64,000 nucleotides of DNA from Fodinicurvata sediminis DSM 21159 (GTDB lineage Bacteria > Pseudomonadota > Alphaproteobacteria > Kiloniellales > DSM-21159), in contig NZ_ATVH01000014.1 of NCBI RefSeq assembly GCF_000420625.1, forward strand, positions 186,001-250,000, written 5' to 3'. A program made the position numbers and the translations under genes. Below are positions 1 through 9,200 of this stretch, in pieces. Under the pieces are notes generated by a model. The model ran no database searches and was not told the DNA's origin. It was given only the letters and a program-made list of their open reading frames with translations. Position 1 is the stretch's first letter; each line of letters begins with the position of its first letter.

Positions 1-285
1 AGCGCCGCTTAAATTATCTATTCGTTTGCCCTCAAGCTTCACCTCTCCATCAGTGGGTTTGATGAGGTTCAGGATCGCCTTGCCCGCTGTTGACTTCCCA
101 CAACCACTTTCGCCGACAATACCCAGTGTTTCATTGGGAGCGACGGAGAAGGAAATGCCATCTACGGCATAGACTTGGCCAACTACCCGGGAAAACAAGC
201 CCTTCCGGATAGGAAAGTGCTTCTTCAGGTTTTCCACTTCCAGCAGAGGGGTTTCCGTGTCTGGAGCTACTCTTCCGATAGTCAT
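1..285 (-). CDS. Oligo/dipeptide ABC transporter ATP-binding protein, DppF/OppF type (partial, 3' end beyond window)
   Basis: Only the first 95 codons are in the window. They encode the N-terminal nucleotide-binding half of a peptide-type ABC ATPase: an EVENLKKHF start strand, a short basic insert (RKGLFSR) typical of DppF/OppF, AVDGISF, and the Walker A motif GESGCGKST. The ATG at 285 lies 3 bases past the TGA of the dppD-like gene, so the two ATPase genes are translationally close, as usual for peptide importers. It would pair with the DppD-like subunit to energise import through the two permeases encoded upstream. It is probably, but not visibly, the last gene of the operon. Confidence 0.9.
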   Translation of the reverse strand, partial: MTIGRVAPDTETPLLEVENLKKHFPIRKGLFSRVVGQVYAVDGISFSVAPNETLGIVGESGCGKSTAGKAILNLIKPTDGEVKLEGKRIDNLSGA

Positions 286-287
286 TC

Positions 288-1346
288 TCAGTTTTCCTGC
301 TCAGCTAGCTGATCGGAATGGAAGCAAGCGGCAAAATGCTCAGGTGCCTTTTCCTCCAAGACAGGAGCATCGGTTCGGCAGTAGTCCGTAGCGTAGGAAC
401 AACGCGGGGCAAAGGGGCACCCGACAATCTCATCTTTCAGGGAAGGAACTGTTCCAGGTATCTCATTCAGCCGTCTTTTCCCTCTCTCTCCGGAGGAGCT
501 GCCAAGCTTAAGTACCGAATCAAGCAAGCCAGCTGTATAGGGATGCCGAGGGCGTTCAAAGAGGTCTACTACAGGCGCTTCCTCCACTTTTTTTCCGGCG
601 TACATGACGACGACTCTTTCGGCCATTTCCGCCACAACACCCAGGTCATGCGTAATAAAAATGATCGCGCTTCCGGTTTTCTGCTTGAGGTCACTCATGA
701 GTTCGAGAATCTGCGCTTGGATTGTCACGTCCAGAGCAGTGGTCGGTTCATCGGCCACAAGGAGCTTGGGTTGGCACGCCAACGCCATGGCGATCATCAC
801 GCGCTGACGCATGCCGCCTGAAAGCTGATGTGGGTATTCACGCACCCGGCGCTCGGCTTCCGGAATGTTCACGAGGCGCAGCAATTCAACAGCTCGGCTC
901 TCTGCCTCTTTCTCACTCAATCCTTCATGCAGAACCAATGTCTCACCTATCTGGCGACCGATCGTCAGTACCGGATTCAACGAGGTCATTGGTTCCTGGA
1001 AGATCATGGAGATCTCATTGCCGCGGACTTTGCGCATCTCCGATTCAGGCAACGTCAGGAGATCACGTCCTTGAAGCTTGATATGTCCGGAGACGATCCT
1101 TGCCGGAGGCGTTTGTAGAAGCCCCATGATTGAAAGGGAGGTGACGCTCTTCCCACAACCGCTTTCACCAACAACTGCTACAGTTTCCCCGGCCGCAACA
1201 GAGAACGAAACATCATCTACGGCACGCACCACACCATCGCGGGTAAAAAAGTATGTAGACAGGCCTTCGACTTCCAGCAGAGCGGACTCATCGTGCCCCT
1301 GCTGTCCTTCCGCATCTTCTTCGGCGCTTTCGATTGTTGCCACCAT
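288..1346 (-). CDS. Oligo/dipeptide ABC transporter ATP-binding protein, DppD/OppD type
   Basis: This 352-residue protein is a complete peptide-family ABC ATPase. Walker A GESGCGKS is at about residues 60-67, the Q-loop in [10 protein letters not shown] at about 116, the signature LSGGMRQR at 175-182, Walker B LLVADEP at 195-201, and the switch His in FITHDLG follows. The C-terminal extension has the oligopeptide-transporter cysteine region (CPFAPRC...C), characteristic of DppD/OppD subunits that can carry an iron-sulfur cluster. It works at the inner face of the cytoplasmic membrane with the DppF-like partner at 1-285. It follows the dppC-like gene by 7 bases. The start at ATG 1346 gives a 25-residue acidic N-terminal lead before the domain. 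Confidence 0.95.
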   Translation of the reverse strand: MVATIESAEEDAEGQQGHDESALLEVEGLSTYFFTRDGVVRAVDDVSFSVAAGETVAVVGESGCGKSVTSLSIMGLLQTPPARIVSGHIKLQGRDLLTLPESEMRKVRGNEISMIFQEPMTSLNPVLTIGRQIGETLVLHEGLSEKEAESRAVELLRLVNIPEAERRVREYPHQLSGGMRQRVMIAMALACQPKLLVADEPTTALDVTIQAQILELMSDLKQKTGSAIIFITHDLGVVAEMAERVVVMYAGKKVEEAPVVDLFERPRHPYTAGLLDSVLKLGSSSGERGKRRLNEIPGTVPSLKDEIVGCPFAPRCSYATDYCRTDAPVLEEKAPEHFAACFHSDQLAEQEN

Positions 1347-1353
1347 ACTCTCC

Positions 1354-2235
1354 TCACAGTCGCCGTGCTAATCGCGGATCAAGAGCGTCGCGCAGACCAT
1401 CTCCCAGGAGATTCACGGCCAGAACAGCGAGCGATAGAAAGAAACCAGGAAAGAGAATTATGAAGGGTGCGGACTGAAAATAGGTCCGCCCCTCAGCCAT
1501 AATATTTCCCCAACTCGGGATTTCCGGAGGTGTACCTGCACCGATAAAGGAGAGGATAGCTTCCAGGATCATGGCAGATGCAAAGATGTAGGTTCCCTGC
1601 ACAAGCAACGGAGCAAGTGTGTTCGGAAGTATATGTCGTATCAGAATACGTAGAAGGGGCGTGCCACTGGACACGGCTGCTTCGACATATGGTTCTTCTC
1701 GTAAACTGAGGACTAGGCTTCGAACCAGACGGACCACTCTTGGTATTTCAGCAATGGCAATCGCCATAATCACGTTCTGAATACTAGCGCCAGCCAGTGC
1801 CATTAAGGCGATGGCGAGCAACACAGGTGGAATGGACATCAGTCCGTCCATGATCCGCATTACAATGGCGTCAAACCAACGAAGAAAACCTGTCAATAAA
1901 CCTATGGCCAAACCGACGCTGATACTAATAGCAGCAACCCCAACACCGACGAGCAGGGATATCTTTGAGCCGTGAACAACACGGCTATAGAGATCCCTAC
2001 CCAGCATATCGGTGCCAAAGATAAATTCACCCGATGGGCCTTGAAGCCGATCAATAGGAGAAATTGCTTGTGGATCGTGTGACTGCAGTAGCGGGGCAAA
2101 AAGGGCCATGGCTACCATTAAAAGCAAGAGTGATGAGCCCAAAGCTACTGTGGGGTGACGCTTTGTCTGCGCAACCAGTCGACCAGTAAGCCGACTTCGT
2201 GCAACCCGAGGAGGATTAAGAGTTGTGATTGCCAT
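1354..2235 (-). CDS. Dipeptide-type ABC transporter permease, DppC family
   Basis: This is an inner-membrane permease of the BPD_transp_1 family with the N-terminal DppC leader region. It has several hydrophobic segments and the EAA loop ([11 protein letters not shown]...[11 protein letters not shown]) that docks onto the ATPase. I chose the internal ATG at 2235 (MAITTLNPP), one base beyond the dppB-like stop at 2237. The open frame runs up to 2277, which would add 14 residues and overlap dppB by 41 bases. With DppB it forms the translocation pore. It is the seventh gene of the operon that starts with the RpiR regulator. Confidence 0.93.
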   Translation of the reverse strand: MAITTLNPPRVARSRLTGRLVAQTKRHPTVALGSSLLLLMVAMALFAPLLQSHDPQAISPIDRLQGPSGEFIFGTDMLGRDLYSRVVHGSKISLLVGVGVAAISISVGLAIGLLTGFLRWFDAIVMRIMDGLMSIPPVLLAIALMALAGASIQNVIMAIAIAEIPRVVRLVRSLVLSLREEPYVEAAVSSGTPLLRILIRHILPNTLAPLLVQGTYIFASAMILEAILSFIGAGTPPEIPSWGNIMAEGRTYFQSAPFIILFPGFFLSLAVLAVNLLGDGLRDALDPRLARRL

Positions 2236-2236
2236 A

Positions 2237-3178
2237 TCAGTACCTAATCCTTGGGTCGAAGAAGCAGTAGCTGACATCCACTAGGAGGTTGATGAATACA
2301 TATACAAATGAAAACAGCAGGATAACTCCCTGAATGATTGGATAATCCCTACGCAGAATCGCATCCACGGTTAGTCGGCCCAATCCAGGAATGGCAAACA
2401 CCGTCTCTGTGATGACGACACCACCTATCAGCAGAGCAACTCCGATCCCAATTATTGTAACAATGGGAACTGCCGCATTCTTCAGCGCATGGCGCAGCAA
2501 GACCTCTTTCTGGTTAAGCCCCTTGGATTTTGCTGTCCTGACATAATCCTGGCTCAGGACCTCAAGCATGCTCGCTCTTGTTATTCTCGCTATCAAAGCG
2601 GCAAACACGGCGCCAAGCGCGAGACTGGGTAGGATTAAATGCCGGATGAAGGGTAAGAATCCTTCGGAAATGCTGACATATCCTTGAACCGGCAGGACTT
2701 CTAGCCATACCGAGAAAATCAGAATAAGGGTATATGCGATAACAAAGACTGGAACTGAGAATCCCAGAACCGCAAACCCCATCACAATCCGATCGATAGC
2801 CGTGCCAGCCTTCCAAGCGGCGATCACCCCCAAAGGTACCGCAAGGGCGACAGCGACAATCATCGTTGAGACGGTCAGGGCAACGGTCGGCTCCAATCGC
2901 TGCAGTATGAGATCTGCAACCGGTCGATTGGTGAAAATCGACGTTCCCAAGTCACCCTGCAAAACCCCACCAATCCAGGTGCCGAAGCGAACGAAATATG
3001 GCTGGTCCAAGCCCATGTTCTCACGGATCTCGCGCACATCCTCTTCACTGGCCATATCACCGGCAATGATTGTCGCGGGATCTCCAGGACTAAAATAAAG
3101 AAGGGAGAACACCACCAGGGCGACGACGCCCATAACAGGAATGGTAGCTAGCAGTCGCTGAACTATGTAGGAGAACAC
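2237..3178 (-). CDS. Dipeptide-type ABC transporter permease, DppB family
   Basis: This 313-residue permease begins with the family hallmark MFSYIVQRLLATIPVM, followed by the FSPGDPATIIAGDMASEEDVREI region found in DppB/OppB proteins. The EAA loop YVRTAKSKGLNQKEVLLRHALKNA lies in the middle and hydrophobic helices fill the remainder. It sits 30 bases downstream of the phosphotriesterase-like gene and is almost contiguous with dppC. The permease pair is placed after the enzyme genes, while the binding-protein gene is near the front of the operon, so all parts of an uptake system are present in one transcription unit. Confidence 0.95.
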   Translation of the reverse strand: MFSYIVQRLLATIPVMGVVALVVFSLLYFSPGDPATIIAGDMASEEDVREIRENMGLDQPYFVRFGTWIGGVLQGDLGTSIFTNRPVADLILQRLEPTVALTVSTMIVAVALAVPLGVIAAWKAGTAIDRIVMGFAVLGFSVPVFVIAYTLILIFSVWLEVLPVQGYVSISEGFLPFIRHLILPSLALGAVFAALIARITRASMLEVLSQDYVRTAKSKGLNQKEVLLRHALKNAAVPIVTIIGIGVALLIGGVVITETVFAIPGLGRLTVDAILRRDYPIIQGVILLFSFVYVFINLLVDVSYCFFDPRIRY

Positions 3179-3208
3179 GAGTCGCTCCTCTCTGCAGATT
3201 TCAGAGTC

Positions 3209-4246
3209 TTATTGTATCGTCAGAATTCTGCGAGGAGTCCGGACAAGAATGGCCTCGATCTCATTTTCGGTAAAATTGCGCTCTCGCATCAACGGCAGAA
3301 CATTTTTGAAAATGTGGGCGTAACCGTGGCCACCGAACTGAGAGAGCCTTGTGCGATAGCAAATATCCTGCGAGATCACAATTTGATCCATGTGACCGTG
3401 TTCGATCAAAGTCCGGATGAACTTCAACCTAGCACCATCATTCGGCATATCGATATCTGCCAGCGGATAGTAGGTGTGCTCGAGACCGAAAAGGTCGAAC
3501 TCGATGATACAACCAGTATCCGCCAAACGAAGTAGGCGTTCCTCATCAAAGATCGTGCGATCGATATGGCTGATAACCAGGCGCGAAACATCACCACCAT
3601 GCTCTTTGACGAAATCCGCCACTTCCTGTGGCTGGTCTTGATCACGCCCAGGATGGACGTTTAATGCCGCACCGGTTTCTTCCTGCGCGATGAGAGCCCC
3701 GCGCATCACTGTTTTCTCCAGGTCCGTCCAAGGAGACTGACAACCGATCTCACCAATTAAGCCTGCCCGTATCTCGGTTCCCCAGGCACCACCGAAAACT
3801 TGACCAACCATCTCTTGAGCAAAATCGTCCACGCTTCGATTGAAGTTCTCGGGGTCTTGGTATTCTTCAACGTAATGGCCGCAGCCCATGATAATATCGA
3901 CATCACTGTCTTTGGCGACTTCAACCAGACCTTCTGGATCAGGGCGTAATCCACCGCAGGTCAGCTCCACAACGGCTTGACCACCAACTTTATTGAGTTG
4001 GCGCATCTCCTCTTTGGCCACCTCGATCATATCCAATCGGTATTTGGTTATGTGCTCGACTCTGCCGTAAGCGATGTCGTGGTAGTTCTGGAGAGTGATC
4101 TCGGGATCGTTGGCTTCGATCTCCCGCTTTGCTGGAGAGCGAATGTCACACAAAACGTGTTCATGCATGAGCGTTTGGCCCAGAGCCTCCGGCTCAATCA
4201 AGCCAGTAACTGTTTGAATTTTCCCTTTCAGGTCTTCCCGATTCAT
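3209..4246 (-). CDS. Phosphotriesterase-related (PTER/PHP-like) metal-dependent amidohydrolase
   Basis: This 345-residue TIM-barrel hydrolase is of the phosphotriesterase family. Visible metal ligands are the HEH pair at residues 28-30, Glu166 in GLIGEIG (the bridging position occupied by a carboxylated Lys in true phosphotriesterases), His198 in NVHPGRD, His227 in ISHIDRT and Asp294 in ISQDICYR. The Glu bridge places it with the phosphotriesterase-related/PHP subgroup, whose members are lactonases or amide hydrolases rather than organophosphatases. It stands between a carbon-nitrogen hydrolase and the permease genes of a peptide importer, so an N-acyl amide or lactone released from the imported compound is a reasonable but unproven substrate. 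Confidence 0.9.
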   Translation of the reverse strand: MNREDLKGKIQTVTGLIEPEALGQTLMHEHVLCDIRSPAKREIEANDPEITLQNYHDIAYGRVEHITKYRLDMIEVAKEEMRQLNKVGGQAVVELTCGGLRPDPEGLVEVAKDSDVDIIMGCGHYVEEYQDPENFNRSVDDFAQEMVGQVFGGAWGTEIRAGLIGEIGCQSPWTDLEKTVMRGALIAQEETGAALNVHPGRDQDQPQEVADFVKEHGGDVSRLVISHIDRTIFDEERLLRLADTGCIIEFDLFGLEHTYYPLADIDMPNDGARLKFIRTLIEHGHMDQIVISQDICYRTRLSQFGGHGYAHIFKNVLPLMRERNFTENEIEAILVRTPRRILTIQ

Positions 4247-4297
4247 CTCTTGCCTCCACTGTACATTTTATTCGTTTCGCGAGCTTAAAACTGATTA

Positions 4298-5146
4298 TTA
4301 TTTTGTAAGCTCAGCGTAGGTTGTTGGCTGTCGGGCCTCGAAGAATTTCCATTTCGAGCGCACTTCCTTGACTTCCTCCAGATCCAGATCAGCAACAACG
4401 AGTTCATCCTTATCATCACTCGCTTGGGCTATGATTTGTCCCTTTGGACTTACAAAGTAGCTGGATCCGTAGAAGTCGCCGATATTCCATGGCGCTTCCC
4501 TGCCCACTCTATTGATTGCTCCGATGAAGAAACCATTGGCGACAGCGGCTGCAGGCTGCTCAATTTGCCAGAGGTATCGGCTCAGATCTGCTGGCGTCGC
4601 ACTTGGGTTGACCACGTACTCCGCGCCATTCAGTGCCAGTGCGCGCCACCCTTCCGGGAAATGACGGTCATAGCAGATATAGACGCCAAGCTTGCAATAC
4701 CGGGTATCAAACACCGGATATCCCATATCACTCGGCTCAAAATAGTAGGTTTCCTTCCCCACGGGAAGATTGGGAATATGGTTCTTTCTATATTTTCCCA
4801 GGTACTTTCCGTCGGCATCTATAACCGCTGCAGTATTGTAGTATTTTCCGTCGTCTATTTCATAGATAGGCGCGACGATAACCATACTGTGCTTACGGGC
4901 CAGGGATGAAATTCGCTGAACCGTGGGGCCATCTGGAACTTCTTCGGCCGCAGCAAACCACTTGTCGTCAGTTACAGCACAGAAGTAGGGCTGATTGAAA
5001 ATCTCCTGCATACACAGGACTTGGACACCTTGGGCACCCGCCTGATCGATCAGCTTCTCATGAGCATCGAGCATATGCTCTCGTAGAATGTCCGGCGAAA
5101 GGTCTGTCTCTCCCTTGAGGGACATCTGTATCAGGCCAGCTTTCAT
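4298..5146 (-). CDS. Carbon-nitrogen hydrolase, beta-ureidopropionase/N-carbamoyl amidase type
   Basis: This 282-residue enzyme is of the nitrilase superfamily. The Glu-Lys-Cys triad is visible: Glu48 in CMQEIF, Lys121 in KYRKNHIP and Cys158 in YICYDRHFPEG. The motifs KNHIPNLPVGKETYYF and the DRHFPEGWRALAL segment are typical of beta-ureidopropionases and N-carbamoyl-amino-acid or N-carbamoylputrescine amidases, which release CO2 and ammonia from an N-carbamoyl amine. It is a cytoplasmic enzyme. Its gene is 21 bases from the aminotransferase gene and 51 from the phosphotriesterase-like gene, so decarbamoylation followed by transamination of the freed amine is a plausible pathway order. The exact substrate is unknown. 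Confidence 0.92.
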   Translation of the reverse strand: MKAGLIQMSLKGETDLSPDILREHMLDAHEKLIDQAGAQGVQVLCMQEIFNQPYFCAVTDDKWFAAAEEVPDGPTVQRISSLARKHSMVIVAPIYEIDDGKYYNTAAVIDADGKYLGKYRKNHIPNLPVGKETYYFEPSDMGYPVFDTRYCKLGVYICYDRHFPEGWRALALNGAEYVVNPSATPADLSRYLWQIEQPAAAVANGFFIGAINRVGREAPWNIGDFYGSSYFVSPKGQIIAQASDDKDELVVADLDLEEVKEVRSKWKFFEARQPTTYAELTK

Positions 5147-5167
5147 GACTCTCTCCTTTTCAGAAAC

Positions 5168-6487
5168 TCAATGTTTCAGAAGCAGGGGCTTCCGTACTGA
5201 GACAAACTCTTCGACTGCGGCGCACAACTTATCGAACTCAGCATCCCTCATGGGCAGCGAGACGTTGATCATTCCACGTCGGGCCAACCACACACCTGCG
5301 TCTATAAGATCCAGGAAGAAAAGTTCACGCAGATCGCTGTTCCCACGAGCTGCATCCATGGGCGTATGAATTTCGCCCTCTGTCATATGCACGGTCATCA
5401 TGGAGCCTCGACCAGTGAACTGCATTGGGACCCCAGCAGCTTTACAAATCTCATTCAGTCGTTGGCGCAGGGTTTCCCCCCGTTGATTGAGCTCACGTGA
5501 GGCTTCAGGAGTGAAGACACGACTCATACCGGTATATCCCGCAGACATCGTTAGTATGTTGTTGTTGAAAGTGCCCGCATGAGGAAATGAACCCGGCTTA
5601 TGCGGGTTAAAAAGTTCCATCAATTCGGACTTGCCGCCGAAGGCCCCGAAGCTAAAGCCTCCCCCAATGTATTTGCCCAGAGCTGTCAGGTCTGGAGTGA
5701 TTCCCAGAAGTTCCTGCAGACCACCCGGTGCCAAGCGTGATGTCATAACTTCATCAAAGATGAGCAACGCACCCGTGTCCGTAGCAGCATCCCGCAGGCC
5801 TTGCAGAAAATCCGCCTTGGCCGGAATGCAGCCTCCTGCGCCCATCATGGGCTCCACCACTATTGCTGCAAGATCGGAAGCATTCTCTCTAATTAGCTCT
5901 AGCGTACTCTCGAGGTCGTTATATGATCCCAAGAGAAAATCGAATGGCGCATTGATCGGGCTTCCACCACCGGCGAAAACAAAAACGCCGCCATGGTAGC
6001 TTCCATTAAATACAAGGATCTTCTTTCGACCGGTGGCCGCGCGGCTCAGCGACATGGCCATGAGGTTGGCTTCTGTCCCTGAGTTGGTAAAACGTACGCT
6101 CTCGAGAGAGGGGAAGCGATCACAGAGCAATTCGGCAAGCTGTTGCTCTATCTTTGTGTGCCCCCCCAGAACGATGCCCCCATCAAGGGCCTGTTTCGCC
6201 GCATCGATTATGATCGGTTCGGAATGGCCATACAAACCGGCCGTATATTCCCCCAGAAAATCAACATACTCACGTCCATCCAAGGTACGGATATAAGCCC
6301 CGTCTCCCTCGGCGACAGTGATTGGGAAGGGCTCGCAAAAAAGAACTGTCCGCGTATTACCGCCCGGCATCGATTGGCGAGCCAGGTTGTGTTGCTCAAA
6401 GCTAAGGGGATTCTTTGAAAGGTAACGCGAAGCAGCATCGTCAAGAGCTGATGCCAAATCTGTGTTCGGCTTTGGATCAGGTGACAT
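5168..6487 (-). CDS. Class III PLP-dependent aminotransferase (glutamate-1-semialdehyde aminomutase-like)
   Basis: This 439-residue fold-type I PLP enzyme has PGGNTRTVLF near residue 41 and TNSGTEANLMAM at about 134-145 for phosphate binding. It also has the NGSYHGG loop, the DEV triplet around 245-247, and the Schiff-base lysine in LGKYIGGG at about residue 272. The pattern matches the HemL-like subgroup of class III aminotransferases. It is probably a catabolic transaminase rather than the tetrapyrrole enzyme, because it is embedded in an importer/hydrolase operon and starts with a long N-terminal arm. It lies 81 bases downstream of the binding-protein gene. The amino donor cannot be assigned from sequence. 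Confidence 0.9.
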   Translation of the reverse strand: MSPDPKPNTDLASALDDAASRYLSKNPLSFEQHNLARQSMPGGNTRTVLFCEPFPITVAEGDGAYIRTLDGREYVDFLGEYTAGLYGHSEPIIIDAAKQALDGGIVLGGHTKIEQQLAELLCDRFPSLESVRFTNSGTEANLMAMSLSRAATGRKKILVFNGSYHGGVFVFAGGGSPINAPFDFLLGSYNDLESTLELIRENASDLAAIVVEPMMGAGGCIPAKADFLQGLRDAATDTGALLIFDEVMTSRLAPGGLQELLGITPDLTALGKYIGGGFSFGAFGGKSELMELFNPHKPGSFPHAGTFNNNILTMSAGYTGMSRVFTPEASRELNQRGETLRQRLNEICKAAGVPMQFTGRGSMMTVHMTEGEIHTPMDAARGNSDLRELFFLDLIDAGVWLARRGMINVSLPMRDAEFDKLCAAVEEFVSVRKPLLLKH

Positions 6488-6568
6488 TTAATCCCTAGTC
6501 CCTTTTAGTATTTGTTTTTAATGCAAAAAAAGAGTGCGGGTTATCCGTAGATACCCGCACTCAAATCA

Positions 6569-8218
6569 TCAGGATTTTTCGATATTCCAGAAGGCTGGGC
6601 TTTGTTGCCCAACAACACCACTTATTCGATTTTCCACGAAGGCCACTGGTCGGAAGAACTGTCCCACGTGGACATAAGGGACAGACTCAAAGAAACGAGT
6701 CTGCAGTTCATCCATGATTGTCTGGCGTTCTTCGACGCCTTGAGCATTGGCATAGGTAACCCGCAACTCTTCGAGTTCTTCGTCGCAGGGCCATCCATAC
6801 CAGTTGTCTCCATCACAACTCGTATCCAGCGGAACATTGGTGATCGGGTTCTGCATCGTGAAACCCGGCCACCACGTAGGGAATATGTGCCAACCGCCCC
6901 GGTCCTCTTCCGGGCCTTCCTTAATGGGGCGGCGTGACGTAAGTGTACTCCAATCCTGAGCTTGTAGCTCCACCTCTACACCTGCACGCCGCAGATGATC
7001 TGCAGCCACAAGGCTCATGAGGTGCATCAGGTTCTGGTCAGTCGGGTCCATGAACACAACGGGACGACCATCGTAGCCTGCTTCTTCGAAGAGCTTACGG
7101 GCCACCTCGAATGGATCTTCACCACCCTCGAATTGCTCGAGACCTGCTTCTGATTCACTTGGAGACCCGCATATGAATGGTGAAAGGCAGACACGCTCAT
7201 AGTCTGGCACACCAATCATCGCGGATAAGTAATCCTGCTGTTGTGTTTGAACCAGATGAAGCAGCGCTTGGCGGGCTTTGGGATGATCAAATGGATGAAT
7301 CAGGGTATTCATCCGCAGCATCCCTTGGTAACCAACAGGATCTATAACCTTAACGGCAATATTCGGATCGCCGTCCAGCTGTGGCAGCATGTCGTGCGAA
7401 GGGAATTCCAACATATCCACCTCGCCTGCCTGAAGGGCTTGTACTGCCGTTCCAGGGTCGGGGATGTAGAGCCATTCAACCCGCTCGACATTTACGACTT
7501 TGCCTCCTGCCAATCCATTGGCAGGCTCCTCTCTTGGGACATAGTCAGGGTTGCGGCGATAAACGACCTTGTGACCCGGATCCCATTCATCATCCACAAA
7601 GATGAAAGGCCCGGAGCCAACCGTCGTTTCAACCTGTTCACTGGCAGCTTTCTGAGCATCTTCCTCGCGCATTATAACGCAGGGAAGAACTGGATTGGCC
7701 AATGCTAAAAGGACCATACCGAATGGCTCAGAGAGCTGGAGTGTGAAGCTTTTCTCATCATCGGCCTCGAGAGAATCAGCACGATCCATCATCAAGCCGC
7801 CTTCAGTTCTCGTTTGAGACCAACGCTTGATTGATGCAACGCAGTCACTCGCAGTGACATCAGTTCCGTCGTGAAACTTCAGCCCCTCTCTCAGCGTGAA
7901 TTGGTAAGTCAATCCATCGTCACTGATTGAGTAATCTCCAATCATCTGAGGCTGTGGCTCCAGCTCATCGTTCATTGCAAACAGCATGTCATAGATCATG
8001 TGCGCGTGATTGGCTGTGATCTGTGCTGTCGTAAAAACAGGGTCTAGAGTACGCAAGTCAGCCTGCGGAACGACGCGCAAAACTCCTTCTGCGGCCTCTG
8101 CTCTTGTCACCGACCATCCCAGGCTTGATAGGAATGCAGCTCCAGCAAGTCCGCTAGCGCCTTTCAGGAAAGTCCTGCGATCTTTATTGATCACTTTTGA
8201 ATAATGTATCCCAGTCAT
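6569..8218 (-). CDS. Peptide-type ABC transporter substrate-binding protein (SBP family 5, DppA-like), Tat-exported
   Basis: This 549-residue family 5 solute-binding protein feeds the DppBCDF-like transporter encoded downstream. The N-terminus has a twin-arginine signal: DRRTFLKG at residues 13-20, a hydrophobic stretch to about residue 35 and a probable cleavage after TRAEA near residue 43. Family features include LDPVFTTAQITANHAHMIYD, the FTLREGLKFHDGTDVTASD segment and the C-terminal QTRFFESVPYVHVGQ region. Tat export suggests the protein folds before export or competes with cytosolic ligand. The gene starts 55 bases after the regulator and is the first structural gene of the operon. Confidence 0.94.
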   Translation of the reverse strand: MTGIHYSKVINKDRRTFLKGASGLAGAAFLSSLGWSVTRAEAAEGVLRVVPQADLRTLDPVFTTAQITANHAHMIYDMLFAMNDELEPQPQMIGDYSISDDGLTYQFTLREGLKFHDGTDVTASDCVASIKRWSQTRTEGGLMMDRADSLEADDEKSFTLQLSEPFGMVLLALANPVLPCVIMREEDAQKAASEQVETTVGSGPFIFVDDEWDPGHKVVYRRNPDYVPREEPANGLAGGKVVNVERVEWLYIPDPGTAVQALQAGEVDMLEFPSHDMLPQLDGDPNIAVKVIDPVGYQGMLRMNTLIHPFDHPKARQALLHLVQTQQQDYLSAMIGVPDYERVCLSPFICGSPSESEAGLEQFEGGEDPFEVARKLFEEAGYDGRPVVFMDPTDQNLMHLMSLVAADHLRRAGVEVELQAQDWSTLTSRRPIKEGPEEDRGGWHIFPTWWPGFTMQNPITNVPLDTSCDGDNWYGWPCDEELEELRVTYANAQGVEERQTIMDELQTRFFESVPYVHVGQFFRPVAFVENRISGVVGQQSPAFWNIEKS

Positions 8219-8273
8219 CCATGTGCTCCCTTGTTTAAGCAGTTATTGGCCGGTTATTTTTCCCAGCTCATTA

Positions 8274-9179
8274 TTATTCGGTTTCGATAGACAGCTCCCT
8301 AAGTAAGACTTCGACATTTCCCATGTGGCCGATTGCAGCTTCGCCAAGCTGCTGCGCAACCGCAGACAGCAAAATCTGCGCCACAAAGAAGTTCGAAGCA
8401 GCAGAACTGAAGTAGAAGGGACTTCTAGCCCTGAGGGTGACATGCGACGGTCCCTCTCCAGCGATCGGAGAGGATAGATCGGTCAGAGCGACAATAGGGA
8501 TGTCCCTCTTCATCATCGCTGTGCAAGCGTCCACTGTGATCTGGGTGTAGGGCCTGAAAGAGACAGGAACGAAGACGTCTTTTTCCGTTACCTGCGCCAT
8601 CTCTTCAGCGATCGCATTCCCTGAAGTTCCAAGCATGAAAACTCTGGGACGCAAAAAGCTCGCAAATGAAGTGAAGAAGTATGCAACTGCATGGGTTGCC
8701 CTCAGCCCCATCACATAAACCACTTCTGCCTTGCAGATCAGTTCTGCGGCACGCCTGACCTCATCTTCATCGAGCCCTGCAACCGTCTCCAGAAGCCTAC
8801 CGACTTCCTCATTCGCAAGATCCTGAAGGCCGTTGGGGGCACCTGAGTGGTTCTTCTCTATTAGGCCTTGTGTCTGGCTGCTGTAGAAAAGTCCTCGCTC
8901 AGCAACGTGCCTGCGAAAGACTTCCTGCAACTCAGTGAAGCCGCTGAAACCCAAGCGCTGCCCCAACCGTGTCAGGGTCGAGGGATCCACGTTGGTCTCT
9001 TTTGCGATTTGGGAAATATTCTGAACTGCAGCACGATGCGGGTGCTCAAGCATTGAGACCAGAGCACCCAGGGCTCGGCGGCCAATCCTGCGGTCATCAC
9101 CTCGGCGAACCCCTTCTACGATAGCACTTAGCTCAGTCGTTGTCTGAGGCACAGCATGAGAAGCTTCGATTGTCGCCAT
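8274..9179 (-). CDS. MurR/RpiR family transcriptional regulator (HTH_6 plus SIS domain)
   Basis: This regulator is of about 301 residues. The N-terminal RpiR helix-turn-helix reads NISQIAKETNVDPSTLTRLGQRLGFSG. The C-terminal SIS domain (about 130-260, VVYVMGLRATHAVAYFF and DVFVPVSFRPYTQ) normally binds a phosphosugar or related effector. I chose the ATG at 9179 because GGAAGG sits 7 bases upstream; the frame could extend 13 codons to 9218 but that part looks non-coding. It is the first gene of the leftward operon, so it probably controls its own transcription. A cluster of inverted repeats lies directly upstream at 9201-9376. Family members in amino-acid or amide catabolic clusters often respond to non-sugar ligands. 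Confidence 0.9.
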   Translation of the reverse strand: MATIEASHAVPQTTTELSAIVEGVRRGDDRRIGRRALGALVSMLEHPHRAAVQNISQIAKETNVDPSTLTRLGQRLGFSGFTELQEVFRRHVAERGLFYSSQTQGLIEKNHSGAPNGLQDLANEEVGRLLETVAGLDEDEVRRAAELICKAEVVYVMGLRATHAVAYFFTSFASFLRPRVFMLGTSGNAIAEEMAQVTEKDVFVPVSFRPYTQITVDACTAMMKRDIPIVALTDLSSPIAGEGPSHVTLRARSPFYFSSAASNFFVAQILLSAVAQQLGEAAIGHMGNVEVLLRELSIETE

Positions 9180-9200
9180 AAGGAGCCTTCCGCATTTGCG

